From contig CM035311.1 in NCBI GenBank assembly GCA_002900995.3, positions 930,001 through 994,000 of the forward strand: DNA of 64,000 bases, given 5' to 3'. Positions within the stretch are counted from its first letter, which is position 1. Each line of letters opens with the position of its first letter. A program made the translations under genes and the position numbers. The stretch is from Ganoderma boninense (Eukaryota > Basidiomycota > Agaricomycetes > Polyporales > Polyporaceae). Below, in pieces: positions 1 through 13,345 of this stretch. The notes under the pieces were generated by a model. It saw nothing but the letters and a program-made list of their open reading frames with translations. It did not search any database and was not told the DNA's origin.

Positions 1-167
1 ATCATACTACTAGACCACCAGGCCATGGGAAACTAGTTGACCCAGATAACTACAACTTGATCGTACCATTACAAGCATAACGCCAGGCTGAGCTTACGCG
101 TCGGACTTGTTGTGTGGTCCTGGACATTTCGTGCGCCTTACCTTCCTCGTCCTATCCATCAGCCCTA

Positions 168-1845
168 ATGAGCTCAGCACAACCATCGACTTCGGCCCAG
201 ACCATGGACCAGAGACGGAACGATGCCCTCAAGGGCTACCGGGAGGTGTGTGCAGCTCAACGTTTACCTATAGCAATGGAGATTGACGAAGCCACAGAAA
301 ATGCGGCAACACGAGAACAGTAGCCAGAACTTGAAGAACCGTACGTCGCCACTCATAGAGTGACGCATAAATTCTGAACGGCTGTGACCAGTCCGGTTCT
401 CCCTGAAGGATCTCGAGAAGGACTTCGAGAAGACTGAAGACGACATCAAGGCCGTGCAGTCCGTCGGCCAAATCATCGGAGAGGTCATGAAGCAACTGGA
501 CGACGAGCGATGTGTGTCCTGCACGTGCATTTTCCTCCCCGTCCCGATTCTTACGCATGTGGCGTTGTGCAGTCATCGTCAAGGCCTCGTCAGGACCCCG
601 TTATGTCGTGTCCTACCGCCCCACCCTGCCAGTCGCGAAGCTCAAGATGGGCACACGCGTCAGCCTCGACATGACTACCCTCACCATCATGCGCATCCTC
701 CCACGAGAAGTTGACCCACTAGTGTACAAGATGAGCTTGGAGGACCCCGGAGGAGCGAGCTTTGCCGGTATTGGTGGCCTGGGCGAGCAGGTGCGCGAGT
801 TGCGCGAGGTGCGTCATCCCTCTCGTCTCCCTCTCCCGTACAGCCACCAACTCCCTCCCCTCCCATCTTGGTTCTGACTGCGGTGGCCATGGTACTGTCC
901 CCACACAGGTCATCGAGCTCCCGCTGCTCAACCCGGAGCTCTTCCTCCGCGTCGGCATCAAGCCGCCGAAGGGCGTGCTGCTGTACGGCCCCCCAGGGAC
1001 GGGAAAGACGCTGCTCGCGCGCGCGGTCGCGGCGACGCTCAACACGAACTTCCTCAAGGTCGTCTCGAGCGCGATCGTCGACAAGTACATCGGCGAGTCC
1101 GCGCGCGTCGTGCGCGAGATGTTCGGCTACGCGCGCGAGCACGAGCCCTGCGTCATCTTCATGGACGAGATCGACGCCATCGGCGGCCGGCGGTTCTCCG
1201 AGGGCACGAGCGCGGACCGCGAGATCCAGCGGACGCTCATGGAGGTGCGTTTTTGCGTCTTTATGTTTCTGTTTCTGTGTTGTGTTATGCGTTGTGCTGT
1301 GAGTACAGGAGAGTTGCTGACGTGGCGGTGCGCGCGGGTGTAGCTGCTGAACCAGATGGACGGGTTCGACTCGCTGGGGCGCACGAAGCTAATCATGGCG
1401 ACGAACCGACCGGATACGCTCGACCCTGCCCTGCTCCGCCCCGGTCGCCTGGACAGGAAGATCGAGATCCCGCTTCCGAACGAGCAGGCCCGTCTGGAGA
1501 TCCTGAAGATCCACTCGCAGCCGGTGAACAAGCATGGGGACATCGACTATGAGGCAATCGTCAAGCTCTCGGACGGCTTCAACGGTGCTGACCTCCGGAA
1601 CGTCGTCACGGAGGCGGGCATGTTCGCTATTCGCGACGATCGGTACGTTTATCCACATGTGTGTTAGCGCGGGATACCCAACAGGCCGTTTGCAGTGAAT
1701 ACATCATCCAGGAGGATCTCACGAAAGCAGCGCGGAAAGTGGGCGAGGCGAAGAAGCATGAGAGTGCGTACTTGCCCCATACTATTCCATGTTGTTGTTG
1801 TGCTGACCACATCATATTGCAGCGAAGCTCGAGTATTCGGCATAG
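168..1845 (+). CDS. RPT4: 26S proteasome regulatory ATPase subunit Rpt4 (PSMC6)
   Basis: One of the six AAA+ ATPases of the 19S proteasome base, which unfold ubiquitinated substrates and feed them into the 20S core. Eight exons can be placed: 168-245, 298-340, 392-511, 573-808, 909-1244, 1344-1642, 1696-1763 and 1823-1845. They sum to 1203 nt, an intact 400-residue protein, the normal family length. An N-terminal coiled coil with [13 protein letters not shown] is followed by the OB-domain region, Walker A GPPGTGKT, Walker [11 protein letters not shown], the SRH-type stretch [18 protein letters not shown], and the Rpt4-like tail KLEYSA. The start is the ATG at 168, downstream of no in-frame coding alternative that resembles the family. 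All introns are GT...AG and 51-100 nt long. The match to human PSMC6 extends over the whole protein, so the identification is firm. It converges on the BTB gene at 2584. Confidence 0.97.
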
Positions 1846-2583
1846 TAGGATTAGATGTTGGTATTGTATCGTACTTCGCTGTGCAACATGGACATTCATT
1901 TCTGGGACATGGAAATAATTCGGCCCGTTAGAGGGAGAAACATTGAATGTCGGTCAACGCTCAAAAGTTTGGCGCGTATTCGCGCTGCCCAACATCTTGG
2001 CGGGGGAAATTATTCAGGGTAGCATATTCGCCACTGAATCACGCTACAGCATACTGTCCCTTGCCTGGGGTAAGGCACACGGAGGTCTGTTTGCAGTCTA
2101 CTTCGTACAAGCGCGTGACTAAACACTTTGAACTCTTTGACCCCACATAGAACAGGGTACAACGTTCGATTCATCAGCATCAGTCGTCGACAGCCCCAGA
2201 CGTGCTCTGAGCAACTTAGTATGTTACATTGATTTCAAGAGAAAATTCGCCTTATTGTGATCCAGCTGAGAGGTAGACCTGCAGACAACCGAGGGCAGTT
2301 TGCGTGTGGACGACGGAGATGCAAGCACCGATCAGACTACGCACAACGCCGCGCTGAAAGCAATGCAAGTTCGACAACGGTGGCCCAAATCTGGTGCCTG
2401 AGAGCGGTAGCAAATGTATGCATGTCGGCAGAAACCCTGGCCATGCAAACCTGTCACCACTGGACGTCCACAACATAATCACAGACGTTCCCTTACCATG
2501 AACCCAATCTTCAACTCGCGGCAATAAGCAATGGCTTTGATCAAATTATTCGATCTCCAGTTGCACCTATAGGGAAGCGAACG
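1846..2583. other. Intergenic, convergent 3' flanks
   Basis: The space between the Rpt4 stop and the BTB-protein stop. It contains only short unsupported reading frames and presumably the two 3' UTRs and terminators. I see no RNA gene or repeat here. Confidence 0.5.
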
Positions 2584-4320
2584 TTACCAGAATGCCGTGA
2601 CGACAGACAATGCCCCTGCCTGACTCACCTCTGCAATAGCATCAGCAACGATCTGAGGTAGCTCGCCACTGATCTTCATCAGGACTTCTACGTAGTCTTG
2701 GCACGCTGAAGCAGTACAGCGCGGCCAAACAGACGAGGACTTCCCCAGCAGCGCGGATAGGGTGAGGTCGAAACTGCATCCCGCACCGGGGAAATCCACG
2801 TCCATCCCTGTGCCCAAATCCGACAGATATGTCTGTGCGACGTATGCCGGGCCCTGCAGTCTGCGCGAGCAACTTGAACCATAATAAGCATAGCTGTCCC
2901 AGTGAACCGTTCGGGTCAAGTCCGCGGTCCATGATGATTCCACGGCAGCCTTCATGCGTGCGTCGATCGTGAGCGCACACGTTTGATAATATTCGAGCAG
3001 ATGATGGTATGCCAGAGCGGTGCCCGACTCCATGGCGGGGACGTAGTTCCCTGCGATGGAGCGTTCCAGGACCTTTCGCGCGGCGAGTCTTGCGTGGGCC
3101 GTCAGCCCATGCTCGACGGCGACAAAGTAGGCTTCTAAGGGACTCGTCGCGGACAGGCTATCCCATCGTCCCTGGGCGGACTCCGTCACCTGCGCCATTC
3201 CAAGCCCGGTCGCCGCAGCGAGCACCGCGCCGAGTGCATGGCAATCAGAGGGCAGTTGGGCGTTACCCCCGTACACTACAGCCAACAAGGCAGAAAGCGT
3301 CGCGCCATCTATGTCCACCTCAAGCGATACTGACTGAGTGTCGTCGTCGGCAGTGGCGGCGGGTCGATTAGGGCGAAGAGATGCCGAGGAATCTGTGGCA
3401 GCTCGGAGACGCTCCCCGAGCAGTGGTGAATGCAAGAGGAGGATCACGGCGTGTACGCGGATTTTCAAGCCATCGGGGCACCGAAGAAGAGTGTCGGGAG
3501 GCGGAGAGGAGAAAATAAGTGCATCTTGCAATGCCGGCCGCTCGGGTGTTGGATTGCTGGGAGAAGGGGAGTTGGGCGGCGACAAGAGCCTGGTCGTCGC
3601 GTGCCCATCTCCGGCTGGGAGGTATTCCCGCAAACGGAAGTAGTCTGCTGCAGAGATTCCACGCAAGATTTCTTTGCCCTGCTCGTCGAGCATTGTTTTC
3701 AGGAGTGACAGCGGGGATATCGGCGTAGGAATTAGATCCTCATCTTCCTCTTCCTTTTCCTCTTCCTCTTCCCAATGGATTCGAAACTGACTCAGAGGCG
3801 ATGTTGCCTTTTTCAGGATGGACTCGACCGCTTTCTGAGCCAAGTCCTCCATGCCACAGCGACTGGCAACTGCCCATGTTCTCAACGGGCTGCGGGGGGC
3901 ATTCGATACGAGATCCGCGGTGAGCGTCGATACCGGCCACTCCATGTCGTACTTCATCGCCGCCTGGAACACAGGGACAATGTCGTCCAACATGTCCAGG
4001 CTCTCCTTCTTTATGGGATAGCAGAGGCGAAGCAATCTTCCCAATGTCTTGCTATCTTCTGCGACATCTATGACGGGTCGGGCGACATTTGTGTCCTGGG
4101 AGGCCGAGGAGGGTTGCGGGAGGGACAGCATGTCTGCGAACATGGGCGAAGCTTGGGAGAGGATCTGGCTGTGAACGTGGAAGTCGACGCGATCCGAGGT
4201 ACGCAGCGTGATGTCTGCAGAGGCCTGGTTGAACGGGTGAGGTGCGACTGTGGGGAGGGATGGATCTGGGGAAGGGTTCGGTGTGGCTTTGTTCGACTTC
4301 GATTTGGTTTGTCTCGCCAT
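2584..4320 (-). CDS. Tandem-BTB/POZ domain protein, function unknown
   Basis: An uninterrupted frame of 578 residues starting at MARQTK. The frame stays open upstream, but that extension has no domain and the ATG at 4320 sits in a better context. A low-complexity Pro/Ser/Lys start is followed by a BTB fold (about residues 40-155) with the family-typical stretch DFHVHSQILSQASPMFADML. A helical linker resembling a BACK-like segment comes next, with a very acidic run near residue 190 coded by GA-rich codons at 3731-3775. A second BTB-like unit follows (about residues 265-370), recognisable by a hydrophobic core such as IRVHAVILLLHSPLLGERL. Single BTB proteins of this style are abundant in agaricomycetes and usually uncharacterised. 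BTB domains mediate dimerisation and often Cullin-3 recruitment, but no Kelch, MATH or DNA-binding domain is visible, so a role is not assigned. Confidence 0.85.
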   Translation of the reverse strand: MARQTKSKSNKATPNPSPDPSLPTVAPHPFNQASADITLRTSDRVDFHVHSQILSQASPMFADMLSLPQPSSASQDTNVARPVIDVAEDSKTLGRLLRLCYPIKKESLDMLDDIVPVFQAAMKYDMEWPVSTLTADLVSNAPRSPLRTWAVASRCGMEDLAQKAVESILKKATSPLSQFRIHWEEEEEKEEEDEDLIPTPISPLSLLKTMLDEQGKEILRGISAADYFRLREYLPAGDGHATTRLLSPPNSPSPSNPTPERPALQDALIFSSPPPDTLLRCPDGLKIRVHAVILLLHSPLLGERLRAATDSSASLRPNRPAATADDDTQSVSLEVDIDGATLSALLAVVYGGNAQLPSDCHALGAVLAAATGLGMAQVTESAQGRWDSLSATSPLEAYFVAVEHGLTAHARLAARKVLERSIAGNYVPAMESGTALAYHHLLEYYQTCALTIDARMKAAVESSWTADLTRTVHWDSYAYYGSSCSRRLQGPAYVAQTYLSDLGTGMDVDFPGAGCSFDLTLSALLGKSSSVWPRCTASACQDYVEVLMKISGELPQIVADAIAEVSQAGALSVVTAFW

Positions 4321-4651
4321 TGTGGTGTAGTTTATGGAAGGGCCTGCTGAGGGCTGCACAGGGACGATGTGTGAGATGGATATCAAAGATGAGAGAAGGG
4401 GCATTGAGGTCGGATGAGGATAAACACTTACCGCAGCACACAATCGCAGGCGACCACGAGCCACGAGCCAGGGCCTGCCCTGAAGGATCATCCAAGCTTG
4501 ATTATGGTATTATGTACAGTGGTTGGAGAAGAACTGGATGACCACGCAATCAGATATACAGTAATTGAGTCCGATTGAGCAGTGCCGGATCCTGACATGA
4601 AGAGGGCGAAGTGCTCTTGGCAGATAATTAGTGAGCGTCTCGGGCGGTGTC
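4321..4651. other. Intergenic between P450 3' end and BTB gene promoter
   Basis: A compact 331-nt spacer in a head-to-tail arrangement on the minus strand. It must hold the P450 terminator and the BTB-gene promoter. I see no distinct motif that can be assigned with confidence. Confidence 0.4.
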
Positions 4652-6788
4652 TCAAATCGCATCCAAGAGTGCCTGCGCGTTGTCTGACCTCACGGTCAGC
4701 TTGCACTGGAACGGCAGGGGATGACTGAGGCGCACGACTTAAGCTGACGAAAGGAGGGTACGACCTGGATAGCTACATACCTGAGATTCGTCCCAGACGT
4801 CCCCACTCGCGGCTCGACAACGTTCCCGTTACTATCGGCCGCCTTCGAGATGGAATATACTGCCAAGGTCTGCGCGACAGTGGCGAAGATGGAAGCCTCG
4901 GCGAAGAAAATACCTGGACACTTTCTGTGGTCGAAATGATGAGAGGCGAGCGCAACGCGGCGAACCACGCATAATGCCAGACCTTCTGCCGAAACCGAAC
5001 GCGAAGTCGCGAGGGTCCCGCTCGACCACCCTGCCTGAGCTGGCGAGGAATCGCTCGGGGTTGAACGCCATGGGATCCGCGTAGAGCGCAGGATCGTGCA
5101 AGATTTTCCTGCGGCCAATGCGGCTTAGCATACAGGCACCAGTAACGTTAGCGTTCACGACATCCGCGTCTCACCAAACGTTGACTATGACGAGGGAACC
5201 CTTGGGCATGAAGTAGCCAGCGTGAACGTCGTCTTCGATCAGCTGGTGGGGGAACGCTTTGACCCAGAGTCAGATTGAATACAGAGTCGGAGGGGAGGAA
5301 TCAACTTACCAAGCGGCGCCACAGGGAGCCAGCGGAAAACCTCCAGCACAAGTGCATGGACGTACGGAAGCCTATCCTTATCCGTGATGCTGGGCAAACG
5401 CTCGGAACCCAGGACTGCATCAATTTCGGCCTGCGCTTTACGCTGGACTTCCGGGAAGCATGCCATGGCAAGGAAGAAGCTCATGATGGAGGACACGGTC
5501 TATGGCGGGGTGGAAGAATGCCCCGTGAGGTCCCGCGCGACGCAGCCTACGTTGTAAGGGAGCGACTCACCGTGTCTGCTCCGCCTAAACAACGTCCGGT
5601 CTGCAGTGAGTGAACCACGAGTGTGAAAGAAGCAAAATGGGAATGGAGTCATACCTGCGTAAAGCGCTGTTGCGGACATCTTGATGAGGCGCTCCCTCTC
5701 AGGGTCAGGGTTGCCGTCGAGCAGCGTGGTCGAGAAGCTGGGGGGTGCGCTGCCTGCTGCCTGGTTCAGCTGTCAGTACATCATCGTCGACCTCTGATTG
5801 CGCGAACCGACTATCTGTTCCCGAACCCACTTGTTCGGAAGGTCGACCATGGCCAAGAACGTCTCCCGCTGCTCGGAAACCAACTTCTTCCATCCAGCTC
5901 CGGGGAACCACTTGGGGACGTAACGGACTACAACAAATAAACTCAGCATGGTCTGGTGGCCTTCGTCAGGGCGTGATCGCTACTTACGAATCGGAAAGAC
6001 GTCCGCCAGGTATGCCCCTGGTGTGAGGACGACGGCCAAGTCCTCCATGGCCTTGTCGACGGCCTTAATCATACGGTCACCGGGCCCCTTGGACTTGTAG
6101 CCATAGACGATCTTGACGATGATCGACGCCGCGAGACTGTGCATCCATCGTGCAAAACGTCAGTGTACCATGCTTATTGCTCTCACAGCCATTCAACGAG
6201 GGGCAAAGACGCACTGATGTACCTCTGGGTTGAGCGTCTCCGCGCGACCAGCTAGGCGAACGAGGAACTGCATGACCTCGCTCTCTACCAGGGGGTGGAG
6301 CTGCTCGACGCGCTTGGTGGTGCCCATGACTTGGCTAATGAGCTTGCGCATGTCTCGCGTACGCTCTCCGTAGGGCTCCAAGATCAAGGCCTCGGACCAC
6401 CCCACCATATCGCCGCCGACCGGGAGAGTCGCACGGCTCGAGTATATCGCGCTCTTTTTCTCCATGATGTCGATCGCGTGCTCTGCCGAGCTGAGGACGA
6501 CGAAACGTTGGCCGAGCATCCTGAAGGTGAAAATGTCCCCTTGATAATAACGTAGTCAGTGTCGGCAAGGACAGAGATAACGGTGCTCGGATGAGTTTGC
6601 TTACCCCACTTATCAGCCCATTTGGCGAACGTCAACCATTGGTAGGTGGTAGGGAGGTCGAACAGGCTTCCGACGAATGGCAAACCGTTGGGTCCGGGAG
6701 GGAGGGGACCTGATGAACGCGTTATAGTGAACAAGCGGAGGACAATGAGCCCTCCAACTAAGAGAAGGACTACGTCGAGGGGGTCCAT
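4652..6788 (-). CDS. Cytochrome P450 monooxygenase (fungal microsomal, O-methylsterigmatocystin-oxidoreductase-like)
   Basis: A membrane-anchored haem monooxygenase that inserts one oxygen atom into small hydrophobic substrates using NADPH-P450 reductase. The start at 6788 opens with a hydrophobic signal anchor (LDVVLLLVGGLIVLRLF) and the proline hinge GPLPPGPNGLPFVGSL. Further on come the I-helix oxygen-activation motif AGGADTT (split by an intron near 5590), the K-helix ExxR as EVFR (near 5330), the PERF motif FNPERF (near 5065), and the haem loop FGFGRRKCPG, whose Cys is coded after an intron near 4925. The C-terminus HPLPFQCKLTVRSDNAQ reads into a stop at 4652 after an intron from about 4725 to 4775. 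Many short GT-AG introns must be removed, and no frame-breaking lesion was found, so it appears functional. The motif style fits large basidiomycete P450 families such as CYP5144, but the exact family needs alignment. Substrate is unknown. Confidence 0.9.
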
Positions 6789-9176
6789 ATTGAGAGAGAC
6801 GACGGCGAGAGGGGTCAAGAGCGCAACGTTTTTGTGCGGAGTGTCTTGCGGCGGAATATATGTCAGCCACGCGGGGAACCCCTAGGAGGGTCGACCCTAC
6901 GTGTACGTCCGCTCTCCAAATTCCGATCTTAAACACAGCATCGAGATGGAAGTCCTCAGTAGAACGCGGCTGCATAGAGCCGAGGGTTTGCGGAGGGTCG
7001 CGACGTCTACGTCATCGCCGCTTTGGCCGTTGTCGTGGTCCGGTTACGTGGCGGTAGGGTCCGGTCTGAGAAAGATGGGCTGCAGAGGGGTCGATCCGAC
7101 CCCTAGCTGTGGGAACGGAAGACCAAGTCCAGCGCAGCTGCGCTGCTTGCGCACAATGAAACGTTCTTCCGCGTCGAGGTCTCCTGAGCATTGAGAACAT
7201 CCAACGAAATCACGACCGCCTGCTGAGTCGAATTTCAATTTCAGGATGCTGTGTTTTCTCGAGCCTGAGAGCGACTCACCTGCCAGCCTCGGACCTCAGA
7301 TCTCAGAGATGACTTGTTGACACAATAAGTCCATGACCACCGAGGACAGTAACCAGAGCCATGAAGAAAGAGGACGATACTGATGGCCCTAGTCAGTCGA
7401 CCTCCCAGTTGGGACTCGACTATAAGAAGGCGGAGACAAACCAGAGAGAGACGCCGGCGTAACTCAGGTCTTACGGAAGTTGCCGAAGAGTAAAGAAAAG
7501 TAAGCTCCTGGTCTATCACGATGGTTACTCAACAAATTCCACGGCCCTCACGCCCTTGAATCAAGACAACTCACCAGCAGCTCTTCGATGGGAAACAGTA
7601 CGCATATGTGATAGATCGCGAGCGGAGCGGGTGCGTCCATAGCAAGCCTGTCGGGGACCTGAGCTTTGTATCCAATCTAACGTCTTCAGCATAACAATAA
7701 CAGTATCCTCCGTCAGCGAAGCTCTGGTGCCATGGTGCCTCTCCGACAGCTCGCATATCGCCCTACAGGGCCGTAAACTGGATCCGCCTGAAGGCCACAT
7801 GAGACATGCTTACTCCTCGAGCTGCATATGGATATCTGCGCTATCAACGCTCTGATTCTTCCGCAGCCCGAATCTTCGGTGACGGCGTGGCTCATCAGCT
7901 ACATCCCGAGTGCCCGAGAATAGTTGCCATATAATGCGTGTGTGCATACCTACGTCCAGACGGAGATGCCGGCGAGCGTAGTTGGCGTTATGTGACCAAC
8001 AAGCTCAGCAATAAGCTGCCGGTGAAGGCGCAGATCCCGCCATAAGCCCGGAGGGGCCCCACGACGTCTTTGGGACCCGTGTTTGTGTCCCCAGGGTGCG
8101 CACGTAGGTTCGCGGCATACAAAAGGCCGCGCTGGAGAAGGACGGCTCCTCACTCCGCGTCGATACCCGGTTCTCGATACCCGGTTCTCGTCCTCCATCG
8201 CGACCAGGAATATGGGGTGCGCTGGTCTCAGTGGCTTCCCGCGGTTTCGCTACGACGCTGACTACTCGCACCGATGATGCAGGCTCGTAGTATCCAGTCT
8301 GATAGGCACGTCGTCGTCTATTCCAGTGACGCCAGGTCTCAGGACAATGGCTGACGTTCGTCGCGCCCCTAGCAGCCGTGGTAGGCTGCCTTCTCGAGGC
8401 GGTCGGTGGCTTGGTTGCCGGCCTGGTGGGATGCCTTCCATGCGTCCTGGGAGGTTGGTCCTAACTATCGCCTATCGTTCCGTGCCGCGGGGCTGACGAA
8501 ATTGATATCACGCAGCGGTGGTAGAGGGCCTAGGAGCTCTGCTCTCATGCCTGACCTTCGCATTATGTCCATGCTGCTGGTGAGAGGCTCTCGGAATTAT
8601 AGACGATAGGCAATGGCTCACTGATACCAGCGGACTACTATGACGAGGGCTCCGGGACACGCTAAGAGCCCCGGAGCCCCAGCGGTAACCACGACATTCA
8701 CGACATTCACGACACGATCCACGCTTGTCCCCACGCTTCAGTGTATGTATTAGTGACGACACCGGACTTGAGTGTTATGAGAATAGGGCTATGAATTTAT
8801 GCTCAGCTTATTTAACCACCCAAGCAGCCACGACACTGCCAGTCGTCAGACCACATGACGTCCGGTGAGAAACAGGGACCCAGCATATATGGATGTGCAC
8901 ACAGCCCCTTCCCGAAAGCCGAAAGGTGCTCACCAGTTGACACTGTGATGAGAACGGCTTTGTCTATCACCAAGTACAGGCATCCAGTACCGCATTTTCT
9001 ATCGCTAACGCCCTACCCAAAAGAATGAAATTAGACGCATCATAGGGCATCGATGGTCGGGTACTCACCCAATAATCCTACTTAGATCCAGAGGGTATAT
9101 GTACGGCATCCTTCACACATACGAGCCCAAGCTCGTCTTCATCCCCAGCACCCAAGAAGTGCCGTGAAATGCCACG
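6789..9176. other. 2.4-kb stretch without a recognisable gene
   Basis: It lies between the P450 start and the methyltransferase stop. The part next to 6788 should contain the P450 promoter, with an AT-rich ATATAT patch near 6856. The remainder has only short frames on both strands with no recognisable domain. Two small tandem repeats lie in it (8161-8188 and near 8692-8714). A few hydrophobic minus-strand stretches (about 7240-7520 and 8570-8700) could be remnants of a decayed membrane-protein gene, but I could not join them into a gene. Confidence 0.4.
8161..8188. repeat. 14-bp tandem duplication
   Basis: Two head-to-tail perfect copies of CGATACCCGGTTCT. It is a short local duplication in non-coding DNA with no evident role. 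Confidence 0.85.
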
Positions 9177-10415
9177 CTACGCCCATCCAATCACATAGTG
9201 GACATACTCCGCCTCGGGCCCCCGCGCGTCCTCCGCCTCGCAAACGATCGTCTCCTTCTCCAACACGCAGAGCGCCGGCTCGGGACGCACACCGTCGGGA
9301 CTGACGAAGGGGAAGACCTCCTCGACCATGCGCGATTCGGACGCGTGTGTCGGACGAAGAGGCATGACGAGGTGGAATCGCGGCGCCCGCGCCGAGGACT
9401 GGGCAGCGTGGAGCGTGCGGGTGCGGGGGAGAAGGGCGGCGACGGTGTCGCGGATCCACATCGTGTGCGATGGCTCGTAGATGATGTCCGCCCCCAGGAT
9501 CACGTCGAACGGCCTGTCGAACGGCGGGGCAGCCGCGCCGCGATGTTCAACTTCCACGCCGGCGGGACGCGCACACGTCGACCAATCCAGCGCGTGCGCG
9601 CTGAGGCTGAGCCCGCCGGCACCGGCACCGGCCCCAGGAGGGAAGTTCGCGCGGATGTTCTGCGCGAGGTTGCCGAGCACGGCCGGGTGGTAGTCCGACG
9701 CGACGACCGTCGCGCGCGCCCCGCGCACAGAAGAGAGAAGCTTCGCCGCGGCGAGGCTGACGAGCCCCGTGCCCGCGCCGAGTTCGAGGATGCGCACCTC
9801 GGGCTCGGGCTCGGCCTCAGGCCCGCGCGGGCAGAGACCGAACTTGCTGGGCTCCTCGACGAGCATCTCCGCCAGGACGCACGCGCTGCCCCACGTCTGC
9901 GTGCCGACCGAGGGGTAGGACTCGCTGTCCGTGGAGATCGGGACGTCCGTCAGGCTGATCTCGACGTCGGTGCGGAGGGAGGGCGCGTAGAACGCGTATC
10001 GCCGGGTGAGCGTCCTGGCTGCGGTGGTCCCGGCGCAGATGGCGATGAGCGAGGTCGCTGCACGGACGAGCGCGTCGGCCTTGTCCTCGCCGTCGTCGGA
10101 CGGATCCGCGGGTGGGGAGGGTAGAAGAAGAGAGGCGCGGGAGACGAGGGCGGTGAGCCAGCGGACGGCGTATGCACGCTCGAACTCGTCTGTGCGGAGG
10201 GTCTCTAGCATAAGGGTGGTTTCTTCGTCATGCGCACCTGGAGGCAAGACATCCTTGAAAGCCTTCCGATCTACACGTCTAGCTCCGCGAACTGGAGGGT
10301 TGTAGATGCGATGGAGGTACTCGACTTCGTTCGCTAAGACCTCGATAGGTTGCTCGTGGATCTGGCGGATGGGAGGAAGCCGAACGGACGGAGCAACCGC
10401 AGCTGGAACGCCCAT
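9177..10415 (-). CDS. Family-16 (PF10294-type) SAM-dependent methyltransferase
   Basis: A single-exon frame of 412 residues. The methyltransferase domain occupies the second half. It has an upstream aromatic motif TQTWGSACVLAEML, SAM-binding motif I ILELGAGTGLVSLAAA, the acidic ribose-binding position in VVASDYHPAVLGNLAQNI, and the post-motif DVILGADIIYEP. This pattern belongs to the seven-beta-strand lysine methyltransferases (METTL21/EEF2KMT/Rrg1 group), which modify proteins such as translation factors and chaperones. The N-terminal 130 residues, with an HEQPIEVLANEVEYLHRIY segment, lack a known domain; EEF2KMT-type enzymes also carry an N-terminal extension, so that is one candidate. Very GC-rich codons produce long spurious frames on the opposite strand. 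The fold is certain, the substrate is not. Confidence 0.9.
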   Translation of the reverse strand: MGVPAAVAPSVRLPPIRQIHEQPIEVLANEVEYLHRIYNPPVRGARRVDRKAFKDVLPPGAHDEETTLMLETLRTDEFERAYAVRWLTALVSRASLLLPSPPADPSDDGEDKADALVRAATSLIAICAGTTAARTLTRRYAFYAPSLRTDVEISLTDVPISTDSESYPSVGTQTWGSACVLAEMLVEEPSKFGLCPRGPEAEPEPEVRILELGAGTGLVSLAAAKLLSSVRGARATVVASDYHPAVLGNLAQNIRANFPPGAGAGAGGLSLSAHALDWSTCARPAGVEVEHRGAAAPPFDRPFDVILGADIIYEPSHTMWIRDTVAALLPRTRTLHAAQSSARAPRFHLVMPLRPTHASESRMVEEVFPFVSPDGVRPEPALCVLEKETIVCEAEDARGPEAEYVHYVIGWA

Positions 10416-10662
10416 TCAAGGATGGGACAGTGCTGAACACGACTGTTTGAGCGAAAGACATGCAGAAACACTTTCAACTTGTAGCCGTCGTGCCAGAGGC
10501 GCAAAATATAGGTTGGAAGCGCCCAGGCGAATATTAAGCGCGCACTCATCGCGGAGAGTTCGCGGGTATAAGGATACTCTTGCATTCCAGTTGTCAAGGA
10601 AACCAGTACGTATACAAAGCATGGTGTATTAAGGAGCCATCCACAGCCTGGCCGCGAGCATG

Positions 10663-13239
<2,577 letters not shown>

Positions 13240-13337
13240 CAGGTATAAGTGTGGGTAGACAGATGTGGAGAGAAGCACGAGAGGGCGGGGATGTCACGCT
13301 GCGAGGATGGGGATCGATGGACCTGCGCTCAGGGGGG

Positions 13338-13345
13338 TATATATA
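13338..13345 (-). promoter_or_regulatory. TATA box of the phenol hydroxylase gene
   Basis: The perfect palindrome TATATATA sits about 100 nt upstream of the start codon at 13239, inside a GC-rich context. This is the usual distance for a fungal TATA element plus a short 5' UTR. Assignment to this gene is by position. Confidence 0.55.

Noticed and set aside
8500..8720. Minus-strand hydrophobic stretch considered as part of a DUF6533 gene
   Set aside because: Only one loosely similar segment was found, stops interrupt it, and no signature or neighbouring helix blocks could be joined.
9198..10124. 308-codon plus-strand open frame
   Set aside because: Antisense shadow of the methyltransferase; Arg-rich and without homology.
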